A stretch of DNA of 64,000 nt from Euglena gracilis (taxonomy: Eukaryota; Euglenida; Euglenophyceae; Euglenales). Positions 20,382-31,739 of the stretch are shown piece by piece (the stretch's first letter is position 1; each line of letters begins with the position of its first letter). A model generated the notes under the pieces. It was not told where the DNA came from and did no database searches. It was given only the letters and a program-made list of their open reading frames with translations. Both the position numbers and the translations under genes were made by a program. Location: the NCBI GenBank assembly GCA_039621445.1, contig CP154954.1, forward strand, positions 31,644,012 to 31,708,011. Reading direction: 5' to 3'.

Positions 20382-20525
20382 AGCCCTGTGGGGGCAAGTG
20401 TTGTGCAGTCTCGACTCCAGGTGAGGAGTTGAGAGGTGTTGTCCATCATTTTGTTTTGCAGCCCTGTGGGGGCAAGTGTTGTGCAGTCTCGACTCCAGGT
20501 CAGGAGTTGAGAGGCATTGTCCGTC
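20382..20525. repeat. Two-copy 78-bp tandem repeat
   Basis: GCAGCCCTGTGGGGGCAAGT... GTCTCGACTCCAGG occurs at 20382 and again at 20460, just downstream of the gag-like stop. Confidence 0.9.
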
Positions 20526-20559
20526 ATTTTCTTTGCTTTGTCCATGCGAAGAATCGGTG

Positions 20560-20840
20560 AAAGGTGAAGAAAGCTCTCCCAGTGGAGGGAGCATCCAGCG
20601 TGTGTTGAGTCCTCCAGGGGGAGAGACATTTGGCTTGCATGAAGTCTTCCCAGCGGGGAAGTCCGTTTTTGGTGAGTCCTCCCAGCGGGGGGGAACACCA
20701 ACCGATGAAAGGGGCCTCTGGGGGGGAGGCAACTGTTTTCAGGGAGACCTCCCAGTGGGGGGGGGGTGTCTTCCGGTGGTCAGACCTCCCAGGGGGGGGG
20801 GGCACAGCTATGACCTTGACAACCCCAGGTGGTGCCGCCC
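20560..20840. repeat. Degenerate CCTCCCAGCGGGGG minisatellite
   Basis: Imperfect units of about 35-40 bp centred on (C/T)CCCAG(C/T)GGGGG. A related array lies at 22390-22700 in the same element, so both sides of the higher-order satellite carry it. Confidence 0.75.
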
Positions 20841-21333
20841 GAGAAACAGCATTTTGTGGTTGTGAACCTCTGGGGAGGGAGTTCACCCATCCTGGAGCAA
20901 GGTTGGCGTGCGACCATGGACCTGGGGTGGGCGTCGAAGATTGTCGATGGGGCATTCTTGTGTGGTTGGTTCTGCAGCTCTTCCGAGTTGGATTGTATGT
21001 TGTGCCCAGTTGGGGATCTTGTGTTGGGTGACGTGGAAAAGTTTGATTTGAAGTTCGGTTCAAACATGGAGTCCTTATTCCCCTGGAGGAGGGGACCCTG
21101 CAGAGCTCAGGTTGCAGAAAAGGTGAGGGCCGGACTTCAAAGGGTGCCAAGCCTGGGGCTGGTCAATAGGGAGTCCCTACCCCGCCTGCCGAAGCAGGTC
21201 GGAGTGAAAAGGGTGCGACCCCCCCAGTCTTTCAGTTTTACAGTTTTTCCGGAGTTGGGATCTGTGATGAGCCCAAATTCGGTGGAGACTCGGATTCAGA
21301 ACCGAAGCACGCTAGGAATAAAGAAACGGTCCT
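20841..21333. other. Internal region of the LTR element, no clear gene
   Basis: An open frame (20829-21335, plus) exists but has no recognisable motif; it could be a second small element-encoded ORF. Confidence 0.3.
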
Positions 21334-22390
21334 GAGGGAGGGGGTCCCGAGAGCACCCCCTGCCCGACCCAGTGGCCAACGGAGTCAGAACCCCCGGAGG
21401 ACGATGGGGGGGGGAACCATGCGGGAAGCAGGGCTGTGGGTGAAAACCCTAACGGCAGGTTTCGGGTTCACCTGTGAAAACCCCACCCTGTGACCAGAAT
21501 GGTGTGGTCAACGGGAGGCATCCGGCGAACCTTCCCGAGGGAGGGGGTCCCGAGAGCACCCCCTGCCCGACCCAGTGGCCAACGGAGTCAGAACCCCCGG
21601 AGGACGATGGGGGGGGGAACCATGCGGGAAGCAGGGCTGTGGGTGAAAACCCTAACGGCAGGTTTCGGGTTCACCTGTGAAAACCCCACCCTGTGACCAG
21701 AATGGTGTGATCAACGTGATAGCCTTCCCGGAGGGAGGCATCCGGCGAACCTTCCTGGGGGAGGGGGTCCCGAGAGCACCCCCTACCTGACCCAGTGGCC
21801 AACGGAGTCAGAACCCCCGGAGGACGATGGGGGGGGGAACCATGCAGGAAGCAGGGCTGTGGGTGAAAACCCTAACGGCAGGTTTCGGGTTCACCTGTGA
21901 AAACCCCACCCTGTGACCAGAATGGTGTGGTCAACGGGAGGCATCCGGCGAACCTTCCCGAGGGAGGGGGTCCCGAGAGCACCCCCTGCCCGACCCAGTG
22001 GCCAACGGAGTCAGAACCCCCGGAGGACGATGGGGGGGGGAACCATGCGGGAAGCAGGGCTGTGGGTGAAAACCCTAACGGCAGGTTTCGGGTTCACCTG
22101 TGAAAACCCCACCCTGTGACCAGAATGGTGTGATCAACGTGATAGCCTTCCCGGAGGGAGGCATCCGGCGAACCTTCCTGGGGGAGGGGGTCCCGAGAGC
22201 ACCCCCTGCCTGACCCAGTGGCCAGCGGAGTCAGAACCCCCGGAGGACGATGGGGGGGGAACCATGCGGGAAGCAGGGCTGTGGGTGAAAACCCTAACGG
22301 CAGGTTTCGGGTTCACCTGTGAAAACCCCACCCTGTGACCAGAATGGTGTGGTCAATGTGATAGCCTTCCTGGAGGGAGGCATCCGGCGA
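21334..22390. repeat. Higher-order satellite, alternating 203- and about 222-bp monomers
   Basis: Units begin GGAGGGGGTCCCGAGAGCAC at about 21334, 21537, 21758, 21960 and 22183, giving spacings 203, 221, 202 and 223. The short monomer has GTGGTCAACGGGAGGCATCC. The long one has GTGATCAACGTGATAGCCTT inserted. Each unit contains an imperfect hairpin, GGTGAAAACCCTAAC-n-GGTTTCGGGTTCACC. Confidence 0.9.
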
Positions 22391-22700
22391 ACCTTCCCGG
22401 GGGGGGGGTCCTCGAATGATCAGGCTTTCCCAGCGGGGGAGGCCGCTTGCATGTTGAGCCCTCCCCACGGGGGGGGGGGGATTCGTTGAGAACGGTGCCT
22501 TCCTAGCAGGGGAGACATCTTGAAAATGTGGGGCCCTTTCTGCGAGGAGGTCCGTCAAGACCTCCCAGGGGGGGGGGCAAACGCCAGTGAACGAGCTGTC
22601 CCAGGGGGGGGCAGCCCCTGATGAACAGGTTTTCCCAGCGGGGAGATCGCCTGCATGTGGAACCTTCCCTCCCAGCGGGGGGGGGGGGGGGCGTCCCGGA
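22390..22700. repeat. Degenerate CTTCCCAGCGGGG minisatellite, second array
   Basis: Same core as the array at 20560-20840; ends shortly before the purine-rich tract and 3' LTR. Confidence 0.7.
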
Positions 22701-22809
22701 AGTGTCCACGTGAAGGTGTCGGTGCTTCGGGCTGACATCAGATTTTTTTTTGGTGGAGTGAGGCAGGTTTCCGGACCCCGCCTCCCTACGGTCGGTTGAG
22801 TGTAGAAGT

Positions 22810-22838
22810 TTCTGGGAGAAACTTTTTGAGTAGGGGGG
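22810..22838 (+). promoter_or_regulatory. Polypurine tract before the 3' LTR
   Basis: TTCTGGGAGAAACTTTTTGA followed by GTAGGGGGG directly precedes TGTG of the 3' LTR. A similar string precedes the LTR starts at 32827 and 33749. Confidence 0.65.
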
Positions 22839-24130
22839 TGTGGGGGGGTCCGGGAAACCTGCGGGAAGAACACCCACTCCGCTGAAGGGGGGGGTGAGGC
22901 TTCCCGTGGTGAGTCCGCTCATCCCGCGAACAATGTGAAGAGTGAGGAGAATTTGTCCCGCCCCTCCTGAGGTTTGGGGGGGGGGCAGGTCCTTGGGTGC
23001 CTCCGGCCAAGGCGGAAGAAATGTGCCTCTTGGCATCCCCACGGGGGGGGGGGGATTCAAGGCCTGTTTGAGCGCTAAAAAGGGGGGGGAATGTGTGCGA
23101 GGAGTCGCTATGACCGCACATAGCCCCTGCGCATGCCGAAAGGTGAATGACCGTTTGTTTGCAAGCTTGTGCGAGCCAGTGTGTGACCCTGTGGTTGGTT
23201 ATACTGGCCTGTGACCTGGAATGATAGGGGAGAAATATCTTTGCACTTTGGATTTTTCTTCCAGGATGAAAGTTGGGTTCTCACATACGGAATAATGGCC
23301 AGAGTCATTTTCCAGAGTGTGGGACCTGGGGGACAGGGCGCAGGAAGAGAGGAGGGAATGACGCCAAAGGTAGGGAGTGCCTTAGCATAGGCTCCTATCC
23401 TAATCTGTGGCCATGCCTAATCAGTAACCTTCCAATAACCCAGCCAGCACATGTATAAGTGTGAAAAGGGCAGTGGGCAGTATTGGGAGGTGGGGGTTGG
23501 TATGGCGCATAGTCTCATTGAGTTGCCCGCGTTCTGCACATTTGTTTTCGTGTTCCACTTTCCACAGTGGGTTTCCCAGTTTTCCAAGTTTCTCAAACAT
23601 GCAAGTTGTCAAGATTCTTGGACTATGAAACATCATTGAAAGAAGTCAAGGAATTCAATCAAAGACATTGTCAGAAGTTGAAAGTGCGGTAACATTCGTC
23701 GGCTGAACGGTCACTCGTGAACCTTTGTTTTGTTGGTTGCGAAGTCAGGTTGTTTTGCCTGTTTGTTTGGGTTTTGTTTTCCCAACATAGACCTTGGATT
23801 TACCCAGAAACAGTCTTGAAATGTTTCATCCGGGAGGAATGGTGTGGGGTTGGGAAGGAGTCCAGATGGCGGGGAGTTCTTTCCCCCCCCTGGACCTGAC
23901 AAGGGGTTTGGGTAGGAATCAGGGACCTGAGCCAACCCTGGTTTTACCCAGAAGTGACCCAGGTATGTTTGGGGATATGCAAGGGGGGGTATGCATGGAG
24001 CCCGAAGGGATTCGAGTCTATGTTGGATCTCCTGAAACTGAGGTGGGGAATAAAGATCCTACGCCGCCGGAGGCCCATCCCGGGTTCCCCCTCGGGGGGG
24101 CGGACACGGGGTGGGCGTCCCGCGTTAACA
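22839..24130 (+). repeat. 3' LTR of the 8.2 kb element
   Basis: Partner of 15907-17199, followed by the target duplication CCAC at 24131-24134. Confidence 0.85.
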
Positions 24131-24134
24131 CCAC

Positions 24135-26236
24135 CCTTCGATCAAATTTTTGGGGACCCCTTGGCTCATCAAATGGTAGGTGTGCCGTTGCCGCCCGTAA
24201 AGAATGGGCTTTAAAAACATTTGTGTCAACCCTCCCTTTTCCATAAGGAGTAGAACCTTTTTTGCAATCCTTTCTGAACCCAAACAAAGTCCCGGGTCTT
24301 TCTCGTGGCGGAATTTTAAAAAAAATTGGGGATATCCTTGTGCCAAAAAAGATATGTGACCAGATTTTGCCACACACGGTTCGGGACGTTAAAAGTCTCC
24401 GAAAAACCGCTTTTTGACGTGCAACGAACAAAATACTGATCATTGAAAACGAACAGTCCCCACACTAATGCTTCACAATCAAAACTTCGAATCATTGTTT
24501 TCAAACGCACTTCAAGAATCAACGTTAAACCATCAGGCAGACCTGAGGAACCCTCAAAAACATTGGGGAAGCCAAATGCAGAGGAGGTTGGTTCTCAAAA
24601 TCACTGGGTATTTCCCCTTTTTTTTGGCCTGCTGCACTCGTCTTTTTCCCTGCCTGAGCAACACCGCTCCCCTGGGGTTGGTAGATGCCTGGAGGGCATC
24701 TTCAATCCACGAAATCATGGTTGACAGGGGGATGTCATGTTGGCTTTTAGCTGTCTGATTCCTTTACGGATCGGTGGCGGGCTAAGAAAATTCATCCTTG
24801 AACAATAGTAAAAACGGTTGCCCAATGTGGTGGTGGAATTTTTTTGCCCATCTGGGTTTCTGAAAATTGCCTCCCCATTATTATCAGTGGCTTTTGGACC
24901 TTCAGTGTAGTCAATGTCCCCCACCAATGTTGGGCTGGCCACATTGTTAGACAGACCAGGGCCCTGGCCTGATCCTGTTGACCTTTTTGTAGTGTCCTGC
25001 TGATTACCTCCCAGGGGGGGTTGACCCAACTGAAAAAAATCCCCAGTTCAGGCCCCATCCATTGCCCAGTGACTGGGGGTCCAACCTCTTGGAAGCTGGA
25101 ACACTGGGTCACTCTGCGGGCAGGCTTTGAGTGCACCCCCCCGGACCCCCCCCCCCCAGGGGGGATGGGGGGTCTAGCTAGTCCATTTTTTCCAGTGTCT
25201 AGCCGATTGGCTAGCCAGTACCCCCCCCCCCGGTCCTTAAGCAAATGCCTGCTTGGTACGTGGCGGCAATTGGCGTCTCAAGAAAACAGGGCAGACAGCA
25301 GAGAACATGCGGTACCCCCCCCCCAATTCTCACCCTCAAGCGGGTCATTTGGCGGTCTGTCATAGATGTGTTTGGTGGACGGGCCCCTTCCCTCCAACTT
25401 CACGTTTTTTCAGTGAGACTTTTTGCTGCTGAATGTGTTTTCCCCATCATGCCCGACAGTACTGTTGGCGCATGACCCTCCCCCCTCCCCCCCATGGGGA
25501 TGACTGACTGCTATGCAGTGTCAGACCCGGACTCCCACACCCCCACAGAGGTTGGCCACAGGGGTTGGCCAAGGACTGACCGAAAGTGGTACACCCAGCG
25601 GCGAATGTGCCCGTTTTTTTGGGAGGGGGTGATTCTTCGCCGGGTGTCAGAGAACCCTTTGGGGGGGGGTGGATGGGGGGGTTGGAAATGACTTTCCTCA
25701 AAACGTCACTGGCTGTATTTTTTAAAATGGGCGGTAGGTCGGTGTTGGCTCAACCCCGCAACTCTGCATTGGGGGGTTAACCCCCCCGCCTTCCCGTTTG
25801 GCCTGGAAGCACCTTTGCCTCCAAGCTGCCTGGGAGTTTTCCAAATCCCCCACCTGTGGACTTGCCAAGGCATTTGGGCAAGGAGGGGCCAGACGGCAGC
25901 CCAGCACCAGGAATCAACAAGGATTCCCGACCAGGTTCTTGCTGCATCACTGTTGTGTGGCCAGGCTGACCTTTTTCTCACTTCCTTTTCAGCCTGGTGT
26001 TCTGGACAGGAGGGAATTTCATTTCCATTTTTTTTTTAATTGCAGACTGTGCAATTTTTTTGGGGGGGAGATGACCGAAACAGAATTCCACCTTGGCTAC
26101 TAGAATGCAGATTCAAGTTAAGAAAAGTCACCAATGTGACCAGTTTTGTTTTCAGCCAAAATGTGTTTGGGTACTGTTAAATTTTGTGTAGAGTGTGCTT
26201 GCAAATTGAGAGCAAATTGAGAGCATTTGTTTTTAT
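24135..26236. other. Region without a recognised gene
   Basis: Contains long C and G runs (for example around 25140-25230 and 25480) and several short ORFs lacking known motifs. It should be contiguous with 15343-15902 before the LTR element inserted. Confidence 0.4.
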
Positions 26237-28555
26237 TCAATTATCCCCAATGTGACCCACCCCAGGGGTGGGTGATGGGTGGGCCCTCCACATTAGCGGT
26301 GGTGTGAGACCTTCTCTGGCCCGGGGGAAAAGTCGCCTGATTCGAATTACCGGACACATACGTTTCAAGTTGGTGAGCCCCCGGAAGCGGGCCTCCCCAA
26401 GCGAAGTTGGACCTCGCTCACCGAGCGAAATTTTCCGCAGGATAGGTACCACCTCCGTCTCGTATTTTCTGTCCCACTCCAGCGTTTCGGTCAGCACTCC
26501 GAGCAATCTGCCCGGGATGGCCTGACGCGCTCCGTGTGGCGCAGAGCCGCCCAGTGGTGGCGGGCGCGGCAACAACGGAAACGGCTGAACCGCACCGCGT
26601 ACGAGAAGCACATGCGGCCCACCACCCGCCTGCCCGGGGGCCTTCGCAATCATGTCATTGGTGGTGCTGGGCCAGGGGGGCTGTTTTGGGGTCCTCCATG
26701 GGTTACAGGTCAAAGGCCGGAAAATTTGGGCTGGCTGGAAAAAGGCTGCCAGCTGCCCCCCCCCCCCCCCACACGGTTCCCCCATACAAACCCCCCCCAT
26801 AGGGGTTCCATGCTGGAACTGGGCTCGACCAGACCAGGGTATTAAGTGGGGGGGGGATTTTGGCAGATGGTGGAGGCAGCAGTGATGGCTACCATATCGG
26901 AGGACAAACACTTTACACGTGCGGAATCTCCATCGGGATTCTGTTTTAGGGCAAGCACGCCGTTTTCCCAATGTCACATGTGGCAAACTGCAGCAAGTCA
27001 GCGCTTGTTTCATTTTTGGGCATCCGCAAATCATCATCATCAAAAACCCTCCTCACCCCTTTAAAAGAGTGTTTGGTCAGTTGGCATTCGCATTCCTGCA
27101 GCATCTGCATTCAACAGCCAGTTGCCTGGAATGATGCCTCGTGCGACTGATTGCCTCGTGCAAGGATTTTTAATGCGGTTTTTTAAAAAAAGAAAATTGG
27201 GCTTTATTGGCATTTTAAGATTTTTAAGGTGTAAGGTTTTTTTTTAAATTCAACGTTCAATCAGAGGTTTTTTTGTGACCCAGGGGGGGGGGGTGCGTCC
27301 TGGCCGAACCCCGGGGGGGGGGCGGGCCGAGTGGGTACCCTGCTGGAGGCGGGGGTTTCCTCTATTTTCGGCGCAAAGCGCCAATTTTTTTTTCGGACCT
27401 CCAAATTGACCCCCAAAAGTGGGTCCCCGCCCAGCCCCCCCAGGGGATACCAGCGGGTAGGACCGGGGGGGTGTCTGGACCCCCGGTCCTGAAAAATCCG
27501 CGGTTCTTAGGACGGTTCGGACATCGAATGGGGTAAAAAATCGAAAATGTCCAGGAACCCATTTTCTGAGTTTGGGTGGATCGTGATTATTTCGGGGTTG
27601 CTGCAAGCGTTTTTTTCCCCGCCTGAAATTTGCTTGCTTCTGCCAAGATTTCTTTTGCACCTTCGGAGAAAATCCCGCCAGGCCAATTTTTTTTAAATGT
27701 ATTTTGAGGCATTATTAGCCAAACTCTCAAGTTTTTTTTTCTGTTTAAAGGGGCACAAATAAATTATTAAGAAAAATTTCATACGTGGCGCCTGGTGTTT
27801 GATCTGTGTGGCCATGCCGGCCCACTGGCTGACAGGAGGGCCCCTGTCCCTGCTGCTGGTCATCCTCTGCACGTCCTGCGCCATCTGCATTGCAATCGTC
27901 GTCGTGGCCATTGTGCTGATCTGGGAGCAGGTTGTTGCCCGATCAATTCCAGTCACAGGTGAAGTGAAAGCAGAGTTCGTTGTTTGTGTGGTTTGGTGGC
28001 CCCAATGCACGGCGTTGACACTGCCTGCCAGTGCTGCTCCTGCTGTGTGGTCTTTTTGTCGAATCGTCACCTCATCCTGCTTTCAGGGTCGTCTCCCCCT
28101 TATTGCATTTCTTTGGACTCAATTTGGTTCCCCAAAAAGCGCTACAGGACCAGTGGCATTGACATGTCCTGCTTTTTTCAGACAATTCGCCCGGCAGTTC
28201 GCCCCCACCCCCCAGCCAAGAGGGAATGAGTTGGCGCAGGGCCCGGGGCCCGCTGAAATGAATTTGGAACATTGAAAACTTTTTGGACTGTCCTGTTTTT
28301 TGTTCAAAAAAGGCCAAACTTGTGCGTTTGAGGGTTTGACTCAAAATAAGGGTGAATGGATTTGGGCTTTTTTTTTATAGCTCGGTTTCAGGTGCCAGCC
28401 GGGTCCAGTCTGGCAGCCCTGGACCCCCAGTCCTGGTCCCAGGGATTTCCCGCCAGCACCGTTCTCCAGCCTGCCCCGGCCAGGAGTGGCACACACCAAG
28501 TCCCGTCAATCGCACATTTTGAAATGCCGCCACCCGCCTGCTAATCCACACGAGG
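26237..28555. other. Region with only doubtful ORFs
   Basis: A 268-codon minus-strand frame (27043-26237) includes LTETLEWDRKYETEVVPILR, which looks protein-like, but the opposite strand is also open and I recognise no family. At 27799-28275 a plus-strand frame has a hydrophobic segment (LSLLLVILCTSCAICIAIVV), but the minus strand is equally open. G-rich stretches at 27285-27480 complicate frames. Confidence 0.3.
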
Positions 28556-28735
28556 TTGGGCGTTGGGCCGATCGTGCGGGCATTTGGGCGCCGCACGGCG
28601 ATGCCCTGGTGCCAACTTCAGTGTCGACAATGTCCTCAGCCTGATGAAGCGGGTCGTGGACCTCATGCGCGAGGGCATGAACCAGGAGGGGTTTTTTTTC
28701 CCTTTGCACTCACTTTGCACTCTGTTCTGTTCGCT

Positions 28736-28955
28736 CACAACTGTCTTGAGTTGATTGCCCAAGGCTTGGATGCCTTATCTTCATTGCCTGGGTTGAATTT
28801 GGAAGTAAACACTCAAGAGTGGGATATGGCAGCGCCTGGAGGAATATCAGGAAAATTGATGAACTGGATAAGGAAAAGTTCAAGAACCACCCAGGGGCGC
28901 CGGGGTCGCAGGGAATCAGGGTTAGCAGCCCCGGTGTTCCCCTCTCACAATCAAC
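28736..28955. repeat. Block shared with 33866-34078
   Basis: CTCACAACTGTCTTGAGTTG through ACCACCCAGGGGCGCCGG is repeated with about 10 percent difference inside the inverted-ended unit at 33749-34784. Both copies keep an open frame containing IRKI(D/G)ELDKEKFKNHPGAP. It may be an old copy of that unit. Confidence 0.8.
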
Positions 28956-28978
28956 TCAAATGTTGTGTCGTTGGTAAC

Positions 28979-29814
28979 ATGCCTGAGGTCCAGATGGAAG
29001 ATCACGAAAGGAAGAACCAAGAAGTAGGCAACACATTATCGCCGGCACACGCTCAGACGGAGGTGTGTGAGTCATTGGAGGAAGAAGCAAAAGATATCAA
29101 TTTTCAGTTTTACATTACATTTTGGGAAGGGACGTGGAAGATGAGATGTCATTGGAGCCCACCCCCACCTGTGTTAAGGCCGGTGTGGCAATGGCAGCTG
29201 GGGTAGCTGCAGGCCCCAGTGCCTCTGGGTCCACGGCCAGTGATGGAGTTGAATCTGGGGTTGTCCACCCCGTTATTGGACACCGTGAACCTGGTGCTGA
29301 CGAGGCGGATATGGACATGATCGATGTACTGGGTACTGGGGTCACCTGTGCTTCGGCCGGTGTCCCAGCTGCAGAAGTACATGGCGCTGGGAGGACAACA
29401 TCCTGTTCACATGGCAAGGCCCCCGCCTGTGCTTCGGCCGGCGGATGGGGCGATTCAGCCCGGTCATTGGCTGATGACAAGGGTGGTCTTTCAGGTTTAA
29501 CAATTGATGACCTGGGTGATTCTGCGGGATTTCCAATTGTTTGGGAAGGATATCGCAATTACAATTTGCTGTGTTCAAAGGATTTCAGTTCTGGAAATTC
29601 TGCCTGTGTCTCGACCGGCAGAAAAATTTCTAGGGTAGTGCTGCGGCCACCCCTTTTTGGCGGAGTCCTTTGGCCAAAATTTCCCCGACAGACAAGAGGA
29701 AATTGCGGAAAGCCAAATGGCAGCTCGAAACTACTGGCCCCCCCGGGGAGGGGGGCAGTAGTTAATCCGGGGGGTCAAAATAGTTTTTCTGCGTTAATGA
29801 TGGAATACGGTTAG
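28979..29814 (+). CDS. Hypothetical acidic protein, possibly spliced
   Basis: Two plus-strand frames follow one another. One reads MPEVQMEDHERKNQE...SLEEEAKDINF (28979-29120). The other reads GRDVEDEMSLEPTPTCVKAG and continues Ala/Gly-rich to 29814, with two near copies of TCASAGxPA. An intron with an AG acceptor around 29115-29130 would join them, but I cannot fix the donor. No domain recognised. The 3' end runs into the foldback element at 29719, so the last part is not native. Confidence 0.3.
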
Positions 29815-29999
29815 GTGCACGACTTAGGCTTAGGGTTAGGCCTAACTTGTACACCGAACACCCGTCTATGATTTAGGCCTAACCCTAAGCCTAAGTCGCG
29901 CACCTAACCCTATTTCATCATTAACGCAAAAAAAATATTTTGACCCCCCGGATTAACTACTGCCCCTCCCCCCGGGGGGCCCAGTAGTTTCGGGCTGCT
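29719..29999. mobile_element. Foldback element, copy 1 (281 bp)
   Basis: Long inverted repeat. Ends are GGCAGCTCGAAACTACTGG and CCAGTAGTTTCGGGCTGC, with arms running through GTTAATCCGGGGGGTC and TTAGGCTTAGGGTTAGG to a short loop. The second copy is at 41181-41467. It has no coding capacity. The telomere-like GGTTAGG/CCTAACC strings are part of its arms. Confidence 0.85.
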
Positions 30000-30009
30000 T
30001 GTCCCTCGA

Positions 30010-30235
30010 TCCTTGGACAGTTTTTTCATACCGCGGTGGGCTTTGGCCTCGGACTGGGGACGGGGGGGACAGCGGTTTGCTGAACCCCGTACACATTTTT
30101 GACCCAGTGACCTGCGCCCCTGAGGGGAGGGGACACAGCCGTTTGCTGACCCCTGGACAGTTTTTTACTTCCTGGTGGGCTTCGGCCTCGGACTGGGGAG
30201 GGGGGGGGACAGCGTTTTGCTGAACCTCGGACAGG
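30010..30235. repeat. Imperfect CTCGGACTGGGGA repeats
   Basis: Two to three degenerate units containing GGGCTT(C/T)GGCCTCGGACTGGG and GACAGCGGTTTGCTGA. Confidence 0.7.
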
Positions 30236-30535
30236 CAGTTTGTTTTCGATCTGGTTTGTTTTCTTGGGGAGTGTGTTTCCACCCTCCTAGCAGAGAGGGC
30301 AGGTGTGTCCGCAGCCTTTGAGGTGCTGAGTGCAGTGGAGATCACAGAGTGGTGCGCTGACGTGCCAAGACTGGGAGTTAAGACTTGCCTTGTGTAATTA
30401 GGAACTCCCATCTGTATATTTTTTCTGTACAGTGGCAATCAGCGTACTCCTTTGTCATGTTTGCCTGTCCAAGTGATTTTGGATTGCTCTGCCCTCTGGT
30501 ATAATTTTGGAATTTGAAGTGAGCTCCGCAGCAAG

Positions 30536-31717
30536 ATGGGGAAAAAGTCAAGGGCCAGAAGGGCTGAAGTGCAAGAAAAAGAATGGAGGCCCCCCAGGGG
30601 GAAATCGCCACACCCCCTTTTCACACAAAGGAGTATGAGCATTGCGGAAGATAACATGTCTGGGGATGAGACAGAAGGACATGCACAAAGAGGCGCTGGA
30701 GCCCGTGGACATTCAGAAGGTGTCATTGCACGTGTTGGCATTGTGCGCAGAGTGATGCTGGAGGAGGAAGTGGATCTGGAAACTCTGGCTGATCTACATT
30801 CCAGTTCTGGTCATGCTGCTGGAGGCCATGCTGATCTACATTCCAGTTCTGGTCATGCTGCTGGAGGCCATGCTGGTCTACATTCCAGTTTTGGTCATGC
30901 TGCTGGAGGCCATGCTGGTCTACATTCCCATTTTGGTCATGCTGCTGGAGTCCATGATGGTGGTTCTGGACATTGTGAAGGAGTTGTGCATGCTGCTGGG
31001 GTGCATGCCGCATCTGGGTCTGGGGATGCAATTGTTGGTGCTGGACATGCTGCGAAGGGACATGGTCGTGTTGGACATTCCAGGAGCGCCCGTGGCAGGG
31101 GACGTCCAAGGGGGCAAGCCCGAGGCCATGATGCCAGACATGGAGATGGTGGTGCACAGGGAAATGCAGTTGAGGCCGGTGCAGGCCATGCCAGTGTACG
31201 TCATGTGTAATGCAACACAGAGCAGCAAGAGGAGGCCGCAGACAAGTGGTTGGACCAGGGTGTATGGGTTGCCAGCACCCATCAGGGCGAGGGGGCCTGG
31301 TTGTGCCTGCGGCTGGAGACAGATGTGCGGCAAAGGCTGCAGGCCAAGCCGCAAGTGACGGTGGTGCCTGTGAGCGTGGAAGAAGCAGGTGAAGAACGTC
31401 TAGTGGAAGTGCTGAGGAAGACACCAGGGAGAGAGTTGGTGGTGCTGCTGCCAGATTGTCAAGGGACCCCTCTGTGGGATGAGGTGCAGAGGTATGCAGT
31501 TCGAAGACACTATTATCCCCAGTGGACAAGACTCTTTCACAGCAAAGCCCCCTGTGGCTACTGGGCAGTACTGCTAGACCGGAGCCGACGAGGGGAAAAG
31601 AAGGCGATGACCGAGGCAGACAAGTGGATGGAGCTGGACGAGGAAGGGGTGCCCCACTGGACAACATCGGCAGCAAGGAGACGAAGGAGAAGGAAGAGAC
31701 AGTGGGCAGAGGAGTGA
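30536..31717 (+). pseudogene. His/Gly-repeat ORF of the small LTR element, one in-frame TAA
   Basis: The ATG at 30536 lies inside the 5' LTR, about 35 bp after a TATA-like GGTATAATTTTGG. The frame starts MGKKSRARRAEVQEKEW. It then has four copies of LHSSxGHAAGGHA (30790-30960), a Gly/His/Arg-rich stretch, and a TAA at 31208-31210. The same frame then continues without a break to 31717 as CNTEQQEEAADKWLDQGVWV ... VVLLPDCQGTPLWDEVQRYA ... PQWTRLFHSKAPCGYWAVLL. The second half looks like a folded domain and resembles domains found downstream of RT in some algal retroelements, but I cannot name it. Possible readings are a recent nonsense mutation or programmed read-through. Confidence 0.5.
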
Positions 31718-31739
31718 GCCCGTTGGGGTTGATGGTGCC

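Larger units (their letters stand above)
15907..24130 (+). mobile_element. Non-autonomous LTR retrotransposon, about 8.2 kb
   Basis: Two direct repeats of about 1.29 kb (15907-17199 and 22839-24130) start TGTGGGGGGG and end TTATCA/TTAACA, so each has the TG...CA ends of LTRs. They are near-identical, suggesting recent insertion. The first is followed at once by a primer-binding site (17200-17211), and the second is preceded by a purine-rich tract (about 22824-22838). CCAC flanks the whole unit. The internal 5.6 kb holds one long gag-like ORF and several satellite-like arrays. I find no protease, RT, RNase H or integrase, so it must depend on another element for movement. It inserted 560 bp downstream of the SERBP1-like gene. 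Confidence 0.85.

Noticed and set aside
26237-27043. 268-codon minus-strand ORF
   Set aside because: Both strands are open in the central GC-rich part and no motif is recognisable; left as unassigned.
30723-31676. 317-codon minus-strand ORF opposite the His/Gly-repeat ORF
   Set aside because: It is the complement of the repeats and of the better-ordered plus-strand domain; the plus strand has the LTR-derived promoter context.
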